From contig OZ253477.1 of NCBI GenBank assembly GCA_965261775.1, positions 1 to 64,000 on the forward strand: a stretch of DNA of 64,000 nt, given 5' to 3'. A model generated the notes under the pieces. The model made no database searches and had not been told where the DNA came from. It saw nothing but the letters and a program-made list of their open reading frames with translations. Positions within the stretch are counted from its first letter, which is position 1. Every line of letters begins with the position of its first letter. Source of the stretch: G965261775 sp965261775 (GTDB lineage: Bacteria; Pseudomonadota; Gammaproteobacteria; Eutrophobiales; Eutrophobiaceae). Below are positions 1 through 10,008 of this stretch, one piece after another. A program made the position numbers and the translations under genes.

Positions 1-1071
1 GCCATTCATAACAATGCCAATGCGCGAGCCAATTTCATCGCCACGCATTTTGGAAATCATGTGCTGCAGGAAGAGTAGCTGACCATCAGAAATACGCGGC
101 AGACCAGCACCGAAGCGTCCATCCATGCCTTTTTCTTTGGCTTCCTGCTTGATCTGGTCCTGGTATTTCTTCCAGTCCACGCCATATGGTGGATTGGAGA
201 GCATGTAGTGAAATTTCTTATCCTTGTGCGCGTCTTCAGTCAGTGTGTTGCCGAACGCAATCTGCTCAGGGTTATGGCCTGTTACCAGCATATCTGATTG
301 ACAGATACCAAAAGACTCCCCGTTTAACTCTTGTCCAAAAAGTTCCACGCGGATTTTGTTATTGAACCTCTTCATGGCTTCTTCCATTAGCGCCAGCATG
401 CCCCCAGTCCCGCAGGCGGGATCATACACTGTGCGAATGATACCAGAGACTGCTAGTGCGTCATCGTCATTAATCAGCAGCAATTCAACAATCAGGCGAA
501 TTACCTCACGCGGGGTGAAGTGTTCCCCCGCAGTCTCGTTGGAAATCTCCGAGAATCGGCGGATCAAATCCTCAAAGAGATACCCCATCTCAATGTTGGA
601 GACTTTGTCCGGGTGGAGATCAAACTGGCAGAAGCGATCAAACACTTGCCATAGAATGCTGCCATCCTTCAGGCGCTTTAACTGGTCGGTAAACAGGAAC
701 TTTTCAAGGAAGATATCACGGACACTGGGGTTAAAGCTGGTGACATAGCTTACAAGGTTCTTATGCACGTCGCCCGGGTCCTGGTTGCGGATTTTGGCAA
801 AAGTCAGTTTGTTGTAGTTATAAACCTTCAGGCCACCGCCAACTGCGCCGAAGAGCATCATATCCCTGGTTTGGTCGTCAATGCCTTTCGGCAGGCGGTT
901 ATACGCAGCCACCACGGCCTTTTTGGAGGACTCAAGAATGCAATCCAGACGGCGGAGTACAACGAATGGCAGCACTACCTTGCCATATTCCGATTGTTTG
1001 AAGTCACCACGGAGAATCTCGGCGATAGACCAAACAAAAGAGCTCAGGCTTTGTATTTTTGATGTTGTCAT
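1..1071 (-). CDS. hsdM: Type I restriction-modification DNA methyltransferase subunit, 3' end cut by window
   Basis: This is the N-6 adenine methyltransferase subunit of a type I R-M enzyme, which with HsdS protects host DNA. The frame is open for 357 codons from the ATG at 1071 to the window edge. An N-terminal helical region precedes the SAM-binding motif I DPACGTGGM (residues 217-225) and the catalytic motif NPPYG further on, in the order and spacing of HsdM. It lies 14 bases downstream of a small HTH gene on the same strand. hsdS and hsdR would lie outside the window to the left. No frameshift is visible in the part seen. Confidence 0.93.
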   Translation of the reverse strand, partial: MTTSKIQSLSSFVWSIAEILRGDFKQSEYGKVVLPFVVLRRLDCILESSKKAVVAAYNRLPKGIDDQTRDMMLFGAVGGGLKVYNYNKLTFAKIRNQDPGDVHKNLVSYVTSFNPSVRDIFLEKFLFTDQLKRLKDGSILWQVFDRFCQFDLHPDKVSNIEMGYLFEDLIRRFSEISNETAGEHFTPREVIRLIVELLLINDDDALAVSGIIRTVYDPACGTGGMLALMEEAMKRFNNKIRVELFGQELNGESFGICQSDMLVTGHNPEQIAFGNTLTEDAHKDKKFHYMLSNPPYGVDWKKYQDQIKQEAKEKGMDGRFGAGLPRISDGQLLFLQHMISKMRGDEIGSRIGIVMNG

Positions 1072-1085
1072 GAGTTATCACCCTT

Positions 1086-1259
1086 CTATTTCATGCCTGC
1101 GTCAGATTGGCGTTTTATCCATTCATCAATATCACTCTTCCGAAACCGCCATACGTTGACTGGAACCTTGCCCTCAGACGCAAAACGGTAGCCCGTTTTC
1201 TCCGCAATCTTGAGATAGTCGGCGAGTTCTTTAATGATGATAATATCACCATTGGGCAT
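1086..1259 (-). CDS. Small helix-turn-helix (excisionase-type) DNA-binding protein
   Basis: A 57-residue protein of the MerR/excisionase-like HTH_17 type. It shows the pattern IKELADYLKIAEKTGYRFA followed by a short wing ending WRFRKSDIDEWIKRQ, the signature of this family. Such proteins are often encoded just upstream of hsdM and are thought to regulate the R-M genes or act in a mobile element. The ATG at 1259 has an upstream AGAAGGA and gives the usual family start; a TTG at 1307 would add 16 residues. The wing looks about three residues shorter than usual (VPVNVWRF, where homologues have a GFKVGG-like turn), which could weaken DNA binding. Confidence 0.75.
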   Translation of the reverse strand: MPNGDIIIIKELADYLKIAEKTGYRFASEGKVPVNVWRFRKSDIDEWIKRQSDAGMK

Positions 1260-1370
1260 GGCTTTACTGTCCTTCTCGGGGATATATGGATTAAAAATAG
1301 TAGGCAATGGATGAATGAACCAGTAAGTTATTGAGGATAGTCAGGTTATTCAAGACAGGGCCTTTCAGCA

Positions 1371-4300
1371 ATGCTGAGTAACGATCATATTCTCCGTTCA
1401 CCATCGGACTTGCTCACCTTACTGGGGTGCCACCATGCGAGCTTTCGTGATGTGAGGTCGCTGAGTGAGGAGATGGACAAATCCGAGGCCAGCGCGACCG
1501 GCCAGTTGTTGCAGAGAAGAGGTCATGGAGCAAGAAGCTGCCTATCTCCAGCAATTGAAGGATGAAGGCAAGACCGTCGTTGAAATCCCCAAGGACCGTT
1601 ATCTGCAGGATCGGACCAACCTGACGCTGGAAGTCATGCAATCCGGCGCGGATGTGATCTATCACGCCGCGTTCTTTGCACCGCCCTGGCGCGGTGATGC
1701 TGATTTTCTGATCAAATGCAACACACATTCCAACTTGGGTGATTTCAGTTATGAGGTTCTGGCTACCTAGCTGGCGCGGACGGCTGAGCCCAAACACATC
1801 ATTCAGCTATGTGTCTATGCAGCGTTGCTGACAGATATGCAGGGGCTACGTCCAGCTAATATGCACCTGTGACTGGGAGACCATGAGAAGTACAGCTTAT
1901 CGGGTGGCTGATTTCTTCTATTATTACACCCGCGCCAAAGGCCACTTTGAAGGCTATCTCCAAAACGTGCCTGACGACTGTTACCCCGAGCCATGCAGTC
2001 ATTGTAATTTCTGCCAGTGGCATGATGGCTGTGAAGCGCGGTGGGAAAAAGATGACCATTTCAGTCTCGTGGCCAATATCCAACGCTATCAGATGGATAA
2101 GCTGCGATAAGGCTGGTATCCGCACCGTGGCCTATCTGGCTGCGATCGCATCGGATACGAAAATCCCTGATCTCAACCGGGATGTGTTCCTGCGTCTGCG
2201 CTCACAAGCCGTCTTACAGCACCACAAGGCGATCACGGGTTAACTTAAGTGCGAGACTATCTCATTCGCGCCGGGCAAAGGTTCTTACCCGTATGCCTTT
2301 GCCGGATGATGGCGATTTGTTCTTTGATATGGAAGGTGATCCGTTTTATCCGAATGGCCTGGAATACCTGTTCGGAATCTATTACTCCAAAGACGATAAA
2401 ACAGTTTTCAAGCCCTTTTGGGCGCATGACCACGAGGAAGAAAAAGAAACCTTCAAGCGCGTCATGGGCTTTATGGCCAATCATCTGGCTGAATATCCAC
2501 GTGCCTACATCTATCATTACAACCACTATCGAAACGACAGCATTGATACGCCTGGCCTGCCGTTATGCGGTATGCTGAAGAGCAACTCGATAATCGACTC
2601 CGCAATCAGAAATTCATCGATCTGTATCTGGTGGTGCGTGACAGTATCCGCACGTTTGAACCCGGCTATGCTATCAAATATACCTGGAAACCTTCTATAT
2701 GGATAAACGGGACAATGCTGTGGCAACGGCATCTGATAGCATCATTTTTTATAATGAATGGCGCGAAACCGGTGCCGATGAGTTGCTTACAGGACATTGC
2801 TGACTATAATAAGGTAGACTGCATCTCCACCCACTCGCTGACGTGGTTGGCTGCTGACCTTGAAGCCTGAAGATGCGCCATGGTTTAAAGGTTCGCCAGA
2901 AGATGCTGAGGACGAAGAGCTTCAGCGCAAGGACTGGGAAATCGAATATGAAGGTGACCAAACCCGCTTGGGCGTAACGGGTGAAGACCCGCTGCCGATC
3001 AATGAGCGGCTGTCCCATCTGCTGGAGTTTCATTACCGGGAAGCCAAGCCGCAATGGTGGAGTAGCTTTGAGCGGCAAAACAAGTTTGAAGATGAGCTGA
3101 TTGATGACACGGAGTGTCTGGGTGGCATGCAGCAAATTGGTGCTCCGGAGCGAGAAACACGCTCCCTGATTTGGAGCTACCGCTATCTCATGGCAGGAAT
3201 ACAAGCTCAAGGTCGGCGTTAAGGCCGTTGATATTGCGGCCATGAATAAATGCGGGCACTGATATGTTGAGATTGATGAAGATGCCTGTATCGTCAAGAT
3301 CAAACGCGGAGTCAATAAAGACCCGTTGCCTGAAATTCTGTCTATTGGCCCGCCGGGACCGATTGACAGCAAGATTATTGGCTCAGCCATGTACCGCTAT
3401 TCGGATCATGTGCATGGAATCACCATGACACCGCCCATGCGGCCACCTTGAACTACTGGCGGAGAATTTGCCGCGTATTGAAGGCTAGGCACCCGGCATA
3501 AGCCGTTATCACATCTGATGACCGGCAGGCGGACGCGCTGGAAGCCATTGCAGCGCTGGAGAACAGTTGCCACTTCATCCAGGGTCCTCCGGGTGCGGGT
3601 AAGACCTATACTCATCAGCCATGCCATTGTGCATTTGATGAGGCGCGGTAAGAAGCACGGTAAGAAGATCGGCATTACCTCCAACTTGCACAAGGCTATT
3701 CATAACCTGCTGGAAAAGGTGGAGAGCGTTGCCGCTGAAAAAGGCGTGCGGTTCCATGGCATCAAGAAAGCCAGCAGCGGTAATGATGAAACTATCTTTG
3801 ATGGCCAATGATGAATTCGCTCAGATGCCAGAACCGAGAGTATTAGCCTTAATGCTAATCTGTTTGCCGGAACAGCATGGACCTTTTCCAACTCGCATTT
3901 TCATGGAAAGTTGGATCGATCTGTTCATTGATGAGGCCGGACAGGATTGCGATTGCCAAACAGATGGCAATGGCAACGGTGACCAAAAACTTCATTCTGG
4001 TGGTTAACGAGATGCAACTGGGCCAACCCATTCAGGGGACGCATCCGGGTGAAGCCGGATTATCAGTTCTGGAGTTCCTGCTCTGTGATCATTCCACCAT
4101 TCCGGCAGAGCGCGGTATCTTAATCGGTCAGACATACCGTATGCGTCTCAGTATCTGCCAGTTTATCTCTGATGCGTTTTATGATGGTCGCTTGACCGCC
4201 CATGAAAGCACTGCCGGACGCAGCTTATATCTGCAAGGCGTTGATCTGCCTAATGAGGGCATCGTGATGGTAAGCGTAAAACATGAGCCTTGTTCACAAA

Positions 4301-4740
4301 AAAGCGTTGAAGAAGGCGAAACCATCAAAGCCAAATACAAAGCCTTTTTGAGCCAAAAGTTCACCGACAGGGATGGCACCCGCCAAATCACCAAGGATGA
4401 TATTCTGGTGGTGACCCCATACAATGTGCAGGTGAATTATCTGCGCTCCATTCTGCCGAAGAATGCCAGGGTCGGCACCGTTGACAAATTCCAGGGACAG
4501 GAGGCGCCCATCGTGCTGATTTCCATGGCGACATCCAGCGCCGAAGATCTGCCGCGTAACATTGAGTTTCTCTACAGCAAAGATCGCTTGAGATGAGTGC
4601 GATCTCCCGCGCAAAATTGTCTGGCTGTTGTGGTGGCCAATCCCGAGCTGCTGGAAATCCCGAGTGACAACGTGGGGCAGATGAAGCTGGTCAACACATT
4701 TTGCTGGTTGGATGAAAATGCTGAAGGAGCCGTAAGCCAT
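1371..4740 (+). pseudogene. Decayed TM0106-type RecB-like nuclease fused to SF1 helicase
   Basis: Protein similarity to the TM0106 family (RecB-like nuclease, RNase H-like domain and Dna2-type SF1 helicase in one chain) continues in order but jumps between frames. It starts at 1371 (SPSDLLTLLGCHHASF), runs through the Cys cluster CSHCNFCQWHDGC near 1995-2035, the RNase H-like segment DDGDLFFDMEGDP near 2305, the Walker A region QGPPGAGKTYT near 3580, and the helicase C-terminal motifs VVTPYNVQ and GTVDKFQGQE near 4410-4510. At least eight frame changes or stops were counted (for instance the TAG at 1768, and shifts near 1510, 2110, 2560, 2870, 3480, 3800 and 4600). It cannot make a full protein and is non-functional unless the sequence is badly wrong here. 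Confidence 0.85.
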
Positions 4741-5200
4741 GCAGTGATTCCTAACGAGCGTTTCTTCTCCGAAGAGCTATATCAAGCAAAGAACATATTC
4801 TTTGATTTTGGTCATCCGCGAAACAATCTACGCACCTTTGGATTAGGCCAAAGATGGTTGGGAAAAACTGAAACAACGCATCAGAAGCAATGGGATTGTC
4901 TATATGCGTGGCCTCGGCAGAAACTCAAAGGGAAGCCATTTGTTCCAAGAGTTTTACAAGCAGATTTTGGACCGCATATGAGAATCGCTGAGAGACTGTA
5001 CCCAGGTTTCTCGATATTAATGAAGGCTTTGATAAAAGGCACCCTCAATTGCCTTTATACTATTTATGAAGCAGGGCGACAATCTAAACGCTTTGACATG
5101 AAACATGGATTACCACAAGCGGTTTACCTGGAAATGGGGTGAGCCAGAAATTGAAGCCAAACTTGATGATCCTAAGGAAAGATAGACACCTGATAGGGCA
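4741..5200 (+). other. Unassigned gene debris between two pseudogenes
   Basis: An open stretch continues from the helicase wreck to 5142, but after about 4740 it no longer resembles the helicase. Protein-like pieces in several frames (for example GNPIVYMRGL-like and FTWKWGEPEIEAKLDDPKE near 5115-5170) suggest a further broken gene ahead of the GmrSD-like wreck. No family was recognised and no continuous reading frame could be rebuilt. Confidence 0.35.
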
Positions 5201-5234
5201 AAAAATTAGAATATTAAGTATAAAGGTAGATTAC

Positions 5235-7065
5235 ATGAATTTCACCGACAGAATCCGCCCGACCGACAAGGGTGTAACCACTTGAATCTTGACTGCAACT
5301 TAAAAATCTTGATTTCCAAATCCCGACATTCCAGCGCAAGGTGGTTTGGGAGAAAGAAAATGGTAAAGAAGTCTCAGGGACAGCATTTACACGTTCCGTT
5401 TATCCCCTGGGCAGTATTCTAGTCTGGAGAATACCGATATCAGAACTATTGGTAACCACCGCGAAATTGGCGCTCACGTTATCACTGACCCTGGAATTGA
5501 TCGCAGCGAATACCAATATATTCTGGACGGTCAGCAGCGCACCACATCCTTACTTACATCGCTGTATTGAGGGAATATCGAGTGGATTGGATGGTTTTGA
5601 CCCAACCATATATTTCGACTCGACTATTGAAGATGAAACTGAGGTGGATGACGAGCAATTACAAAAAACGTTTCCTTTCATTTCGATGAGATTAGCGATA
5701 GAAACAATACATTATCTGCCGGAACAACCGGGCAACAGGATAAGTACGATGCTGGCCTTATTATTAAACTCCTCGATGCTCAAGACGGATTTTGGCCGCG
5801 ATCGAACGCGGATTGGTCGAATGTGACATTGCTGACTACCAGGATTCATGATCATCCTGTCAGAGACACGGCTGCGCCTGGCATATACAAGTGCTACGCA
5901 TAATTATCGCCTGTCCTTCATTGAGTTGAAAGGTATACAGGTTGCCGAAGTGTGCCAAATCTTCGATCGAATTAACCAAGCCGTTTATACCGCTGGATAT
6001 ATTCGACATCGTTGTCTGACTAAAACCTTTCGTCTTGGCTCAAATCAGGATGATGGTTTTTACCTGCGCAGACTACATCGATAAATTCCGTGAAATCCAA
6101 CAACAGCTATTTTCTTCAAATCAGCGCCATTCGATTATCTACAAATCATCGCGGTGCTGATCAGCGAGCCTATCAAAAATTGTAGGCATTCACAATATCA
6201 CCCCGCGCTATTTGAAGGATATTAAAACCTGACCAGATTGAAGAGGTCTGGGTCATCCGCGATAAAAGACTATCCTGAAAACTTTTGACTTCTTTGAAAG
6301 GACAGTTCTGAACCTAAAAGGCCCCCAACTGGTTCCATATCGCTACCTTTATCTAACTCTGGCATATTATTTCTGCGAAAATGATAAGCCTGATCAACAG
6401 CTTTCTGAAGAAATACTTCTGGTTCTTTAGCTTGCATGACGATGACCTGCTTAAACATACGCAGCATCTTAATGAACACATCGACTTATTGAAAAAGCAG
6501 AAGAAAAATGGACGAAGCCGATTTCCCTCGTTTTCTCATCAACAGAGACACGCTGCGAAAATCCTCTCAAAATAGTTCTAAAGGTAGATTATCAAGAGCA
6601 ATACTATCTTTATACTCCAGCAACCAACCGAAGGATTGGAGACTTACGGACAGGAAGGTGCAAGTTGATAATATCTTCTTTTCAACAGATAAACCAAACC
6701 TTCATCACATCTTTCCGACAAACTATATCTCACAGAATCCAGGCAGGAACCAGCTTGATAATAACAGCCTGATGAATATTGCTTAGTCTTAATCAACAAA
6801 TAAACCTTGAGATGATCGCTTAAAAACCCTCTCAGCTACATAGGGGAGGATGATCAACATTCTGAAGTTGAAGCAGTGCTACAATCCCATCTCATACCCA
6901 CCAATTTACTCCAATGGTCACGGAGTGAGGAAATGCCAGATTATGCACTCGACCAATTTATTCGAGCAACGCATTGATTTGATCATCAATGAACTGAGAA
7001 AAACACTTTCTGGAATGAATTTTGAAGGGCTTGATACCAAGGTAGAACAATCTGAAGCTGTATAA
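5235..7065 (+). pseudogene. Decayed GmrSD-type (DUF262/DUF1524) modification-dependent restriction enzyme
   Basis: Fragments in alternating frames match the GmrSD type IV restriction family, which cleaves modified phage DNA. The N-terminal DUF262 part is marked by YILDGQQRTTSLLTSL near 5515-5560, the key DGQQR motif. Central pieces include YRLSFIELKGIQVAEVCQIF near 5900-5960. The C-terminal DUF1524 HNH-type nuclease part has LHHIFPTNYI near 6700-6735. The last recognisable part is ERIDLIINELRKTL-like sequence ending at 7065. Multiple stops and frame changes separate the pieces. The AT-rich 3' half is the worst preserved. It follows the broken helicase on the same strand, as expected for a former defence cluster. 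Confidence 0.82.
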
Positions 7066-7128
7066 AAAGTAAAACAGTGAGTAACGTTCAATAGTTACCG
7101 CATAATTTGAGGCAATTAAACGTATCCA

Positions 7129-7182
7129 ATGAAGCCAAACAGGGATTCGAAGTCGCGGTATGTATGGTATTGAACTCTTAAC
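7129..7182 (+). pseudogene. Fragment related to the 43-codon gene at 11587
   Basis: The start ATGAAGCCAAA and the following GGGATTCGAA..GCGGTA match the beginning of the small gene at 11587. Allowing one inserted base, it reads as M-K-P-x-Q-G-F-E-V-A-V-C-M-V-L-N against MNPKAGFELAVIRVVN at the other locus, then meets a stop. It lies about 65 bases after the end of the GmrSD-like wreck. The function of the family is not known to me. Confidence 0.5.
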
Positions 7183-7249
7183 AACTTTCTTTTCGATAAC
7201 TCGGGAATCGGGTCTTCTGAAAGCTGAAGAGTCTCTTGCAGCTTTTGCA

Positions 7250-7568
7250 GTTAGAGATTGCTTTTGTCTGACGATTGTGCGATTTGATTGTGGTTCTGTA
7301 TCCTGATGGCGACGACTTCCACCATAACAAGACTAAATGGTTCCAGCGCTTTCAAATTCACGCTCAATAAAGCCACGCAGATTTTTTCGCCCGCGCCGCC
7401 CGGTTTCCTGAATCGGTTCAAACACATCATCGGGATGGAGATTATGTCCATGTGCCGCTTTAATGAGCTGGCGCAGTGCCCGGCATTTTTGGTGCCGTCT
7501 TGCTATGGCCCGACTTCTGCCAGATGATTCAGCGCTTCACAAACCGTATCGGAAAAAGGTTTTGCCAT
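7250..7568 (-). pseudogene. Broken gene of unknown function behind a strong ribosome-binding site
   Basis: An ATG at 7568 is preceded by a near-perfect Shine-Dalgarno (AAAGGAGG, ending about nine bases upstream), but the frame closes after MAKPFSDTVCEALNHLAEVGP. Protein-like sequence then continues in other frames (AAHGHNLHPDDVFEPIQETG near 7400-7460, and onward to about 7255). This pattern suggests a once-real gene with one or more frameshifts. No family was recognised. Confidence 0.4.
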
Positions 7569-7677
7569 AGGTACCGTACCTCCTTTAAACGGTTGGAAAT
7601 TGCAGTCCCTGCAAATATCACCTGGAATAATTAGAGTTAAAATCATTTTTCTTGCAATATTTTTAAAAGGAACTATT

Positions 7678-7692
7678 ATGGTCCGCTATTGA
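7678..7692 (+). promoter_or_regulatory. Four-codon leader reading frame in frame with ectA
   Basis: The strongest ribosome-binding site ahead of ectA (AAAAGGA, 7665-7671) is placed six bases from the ATG at 7678, which opens ATG GTC CGC TAT TGA. The same frame continues past this TGA into ectA, whose next ATG is at 7714, where no comparable Shine-Dalgarno is seen. Either ectA is translated by re-initiation after a mini-cistron, or a nonsense change has removed an earlier, longer N-terminus. Confidence 0.5.
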
Positions 7693-7713
7693 AGCAGAAA
7701 ATTTGAATTGACT

Positions 7714-8265
7714 ATGACGAAAACAGCAAGTTTGCAGAGGGCAGATACGGAGCCGGAAACGACACCGGTATCTATCCGCATGCCTGAAGCGAAAGATGGA
7801 AAGGATATTTATGCGTTGGTGAAGCAGTCGGGTGCGCTGGATGTGAACTCGGAATACGCTTATTTACTGTTAGGAGTGCATTTTCAGCAAAGCTGTGCCG
7901 TCGCTGTGATAGATGGTGTACTGGCGGGATTTGTCAGTGCGTATATTCCCCAAAGTCAACCTGATGTGTTGTTTGTCTGGCAGGTGGCCGTAGGTGGGGA
8001 ACATCGAAAGCGTGGCCTGGGACGTGCCATGCTTCATGAAATATTGAAGCGAAGACTGTGTGACAACATCAAATATATTCACGCCACCATCGCGCCTTCC
8101 AATTCTGCCTCTCGCGCACTCTTTACTTCTCTTGCCCGTAGTCTGGGCACCAGCTTTCATGAACGATCTATGTTCCCGACCGATTACTTCAGTAACCCGC
8201 ATGAAGAGGAACCCCTGTTTGTAATCGGCCCACTCACTCACTTGTCAAAAGAGGAAACGACATGA
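7714..8265 (+). CDS. ectA: L-2,4-diaminobutyrate acetyltransferase
   Basis: Transfers acetyl from acetyl-CoA to L-2,4-diaminobutyrate, giving N-gamma-acetyl-diaminobutyrate, the second step of ectoine synthesis in the cytosol. The 183-residue product is a GNAT fold of EctA length, with the acetyl-CoA loop region WQVAVGGEHRKRGLGRAML in the middle and the EctA-like ATIAPSNSASRALFTSLAR segment after it. It ends within ectB (ATGA overlap at 8262-8265), so the two are translationally coupled. The start is uncertain: ATG at 7714 is chosen, a TTG at 7708 is possible, and a better ribosome-binding site serves an in-frame mini-cistron upstream. Confidence 0.93.
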   Translation: MTKTASLQRADTEPETTPVSIRMPEAKDGKDIYALVKQSGALDVNSEYAYLLLGVHFQQSCAVAVIDGVLAGFVSAYIPQSQPDVLFVWQVAVGGEHRKRGLGRAMLHEILKRRLCDNIKYIHATIAPSNSASRALFTSLARSLGTSFHERSMFPTDYFSNPHEEEPLFVIGPLTHLSKEETT

Positions 8266-9605
8266 CCACTAACACTGATCCCTCACATATATTGGAGTCT
8301 AATGTGAAGAGCTATGTGCGTAGCTTCCCGTTTGTAGCCACCAGCGCAAAGGGAGCCACCATTACCGCTGAAGACGGCACTGAATATCTGGATTTTCTTT
8401 CCGGCGCCGGGACGTTGAATTACGGCCATAATAACGATCACTTCAAACAAGCCATTATTGACTATATTGAAGAGGATGGCATCGTACATGGTCTGGATAT
8501 GGCCACTAAAGCCAAGAACTGTTTTATTGAAACTTTCAGCAAAACCATTTTGGAACCACGTGGTTTGGATTACCGCCTGCAATTTTGTGGCCCGACAGGG
8601 ACCAATTCCGTTGAAGCCGCGATCAAACTGGCGCGTAAGGTTACCGGGCGGGTAAACATTATTCCTTTCACCAATGGTTTTCATGGCATGACGCTTGGTG
8701 CGCTGGCCGTGACAGGTAACAATTATCACAAAGAGGGTATCCCTGGTACCCATTCACAATACACTACCTTTATGCCCTATTGCGGCTATTCTGATAATGT
8801 TGATGATTCGATTGCCTACATTCGTCAATATCTCAAGGACAATTCCAGCGGGGTGAATTTGCCAGCCGCCATTATTCTGGAGTCGATTCAAGGTGAAGGC
8901 GGAGTGAATGTTGCCAGCCCGCGCTGGCTACGGGGCATTCGCAAGCTCTGTGATGATTTTGAAATTTTGCTGATAGTTGATGATATCCAAATGGGGTGTG
9001 GCCGTACCGGGGATTTTTTCAGCTTTGAAGAGGCAGGCGTCGTGCCGGACATCGTGCTGCTTTCCAAATCCATTGGTGCTTACGGCCTGCCAATGGCGTT
9101 GGTACTGTTGAAGCCGGAGCTGGATGTGTGGAAACCGGGGCAGCATAACGGCACATTCCGTGGACACAACCTGGCTTTCGTTGCGGCTACTGAGGCGCTC
9201 AATTATTATTGGAAAACAGAGGCATTCTCCAACGATATCAAACGCAAATCAAAATTGATTGAGGAGCGCCTGCAAAAAATTGCCAAGGCCTATCCGGAAT
9301 TGGATTTTGATGTACGTGGCCGTGGCTTTGTCTGGGCACTCGAATCTACCAAAGAAGCACCATTGGCTGGCAGAGTGCAGGAAATATGCTTTGAACATAA
9401 GCTGATTATTGAAACCTGTGGTAGCAGGGGGCAAGCGCTGAAGCCACTGCCTTCATTGACTACAACCGATGAAGAGTTGGCAGCAGGTCTGGATATTGTC
9501 GAAACAGCTTATGCCACCGCAGTCGCTGAAATGCAAAATGTGTCGAATGTTGTTGAGCTGGCAACAAAGAAATTAAGGAGACGTTATGATAGTGCGCGAC
9601 ATTAA
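8262..9605 (+). CDS. ectB: Diaminobutyrate--2-oxoglutarate aminotransferase
   Basis: PLP enzyme making L-2,4-diaminobutyrate from aspartate semialdehyde with glutamate as amino donor, the first dedicated step of ectoine synthesis. At 447 residues it has class-III aminotransferase features: the CGPTGTNSVEAAIKLAR phosphate-binding segment, HGMTLGAL, the LIVDDIQMGCGRTG aspartate region and the PLP lysine in VLLSKSIGAYG. It overlaps ectA by four bases and ectC by twenty, so the three form one operon. The C-terminus is slightly longer than in many EctB proteins. Confidence 0.96.
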   Translation: MTTNTDPSHILESNVKSYVRSFPFVATSAKGATITAEDGTEYLDFLSGAGTLNYGHNNDHFKQAIIDYIEEDGIVHGLDMATKAKNCFIETFSKTILEPRGLDYRLQFCGPTGTNSVEAAIKLARKVTGRVNIIPFTNGFHGMTLGALAVTGNNYHKEGIPGTHSQYTTFMPYCGYSDNVDDSIAYIRQYLKDNSSGVNLPAAIILESIQGEGGVNVASPRWLRGIRKLCDDFEILLIVDDIQMGCGRTGDFFSFEEAGVVPDIVLLSKSIGAYGLPMALVLLKPELDVWKPGQHNGTFRGHNLAFVAATEALNYYWKTEAFSNDIKRKSKLIEERLQKIAKAYPELDFDVRGRGFVWALESTKEAPLAGRVQEICFEHKLIIETCGSRGQALKPLPSLTTTDEELAAGLDIVETAYATAVAEMQNVSNVVELATKKLRRRYDSARH

Positions 9606-9996
9606 AACGCTTTATGGAACGGAACGCGAAGTCAAAGGCGAGGGCTGGACAAGTACCCGCCTGTTGTTAAAAAAGGACGGCATGGGGTTTTCTGTCCATG
9701 AAACGGTTGTGCCTGCCGGTGAAGAATTACACTTACATTACAAAAACCATTTAGAGTCGGTGTATTGCATTGAAGGCAAAGGTAGCGTCAAAGATCTGGC
9801 AACCGGAGAAACACACGCTATTGCTCCCGGTGTTATTTATGCACTGGATCAGAATGACAAACATATCTTGAGCGCTGAAGAAACGCTTCGTCTTGTCTGT
9901 GTATTTAACCCTCCTGTAACCGGTGCGGAAGTACATGATGCCGATGGCGCATATCCTTTGGTGGAAGACGATATTATTCATGCACAAGTCGTCTAG
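9586..9996 (+). CDS. ectC: L-ectoine synthase
   Basis: Cupin-fold dehydratase closing N-gamma-acetyl-diaminobutyrate to ectoine. The 136-residue length is normal. The EctC start MIVRDIKTLYGTEREV, the metal/substrate region ELHLHYKNHLESVYCIEGKG and the late HILSAEETLRLVCVFNPP segment are all present. The gene begins inside the ectB end, preceded by TTAAGGAGA within ectB, which gives good coupled translation. Confidence 0.96.
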   Translation: MIVRDIKTLYGTEREVKGEGWTSTRLLLKKDGMGFSVHETVVPAGEELHLHYKNHLESVYCIEGKGSVKDLATGETHAIAPGVIYALDQNDKHILSAEETLRLVCVFNPPVTGAEVHDADGAYPLVEDDIIHAQVV

Positions 9997-10008
9997 ACAA
10001 GATGCACA

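Noticed and set aside
2749..3390. 213-codon minus-strand frame
   Set aside because: It lies over the nuclease/helicase wreck, whose motifs read on the plus strand. No protein family features were seen in the minus frame.
7140..7160. GGATTCGAA resembling a tRNA T-arm, also at 11604
   Set aside because: Both sites are explained by the start of the 43-codon gene family (G-F-E codons), and no acceptor or anticodon stem could be folded around them.
7571..7580. GTACCGTACC near 7571 and CGTACGTACCGTACC near 19511 as a shared site
   Set aside because: Short and partly self-repetitive; the contexts are unrelated and one overlaps a ribosome-binding region, so chance similarity is likely.
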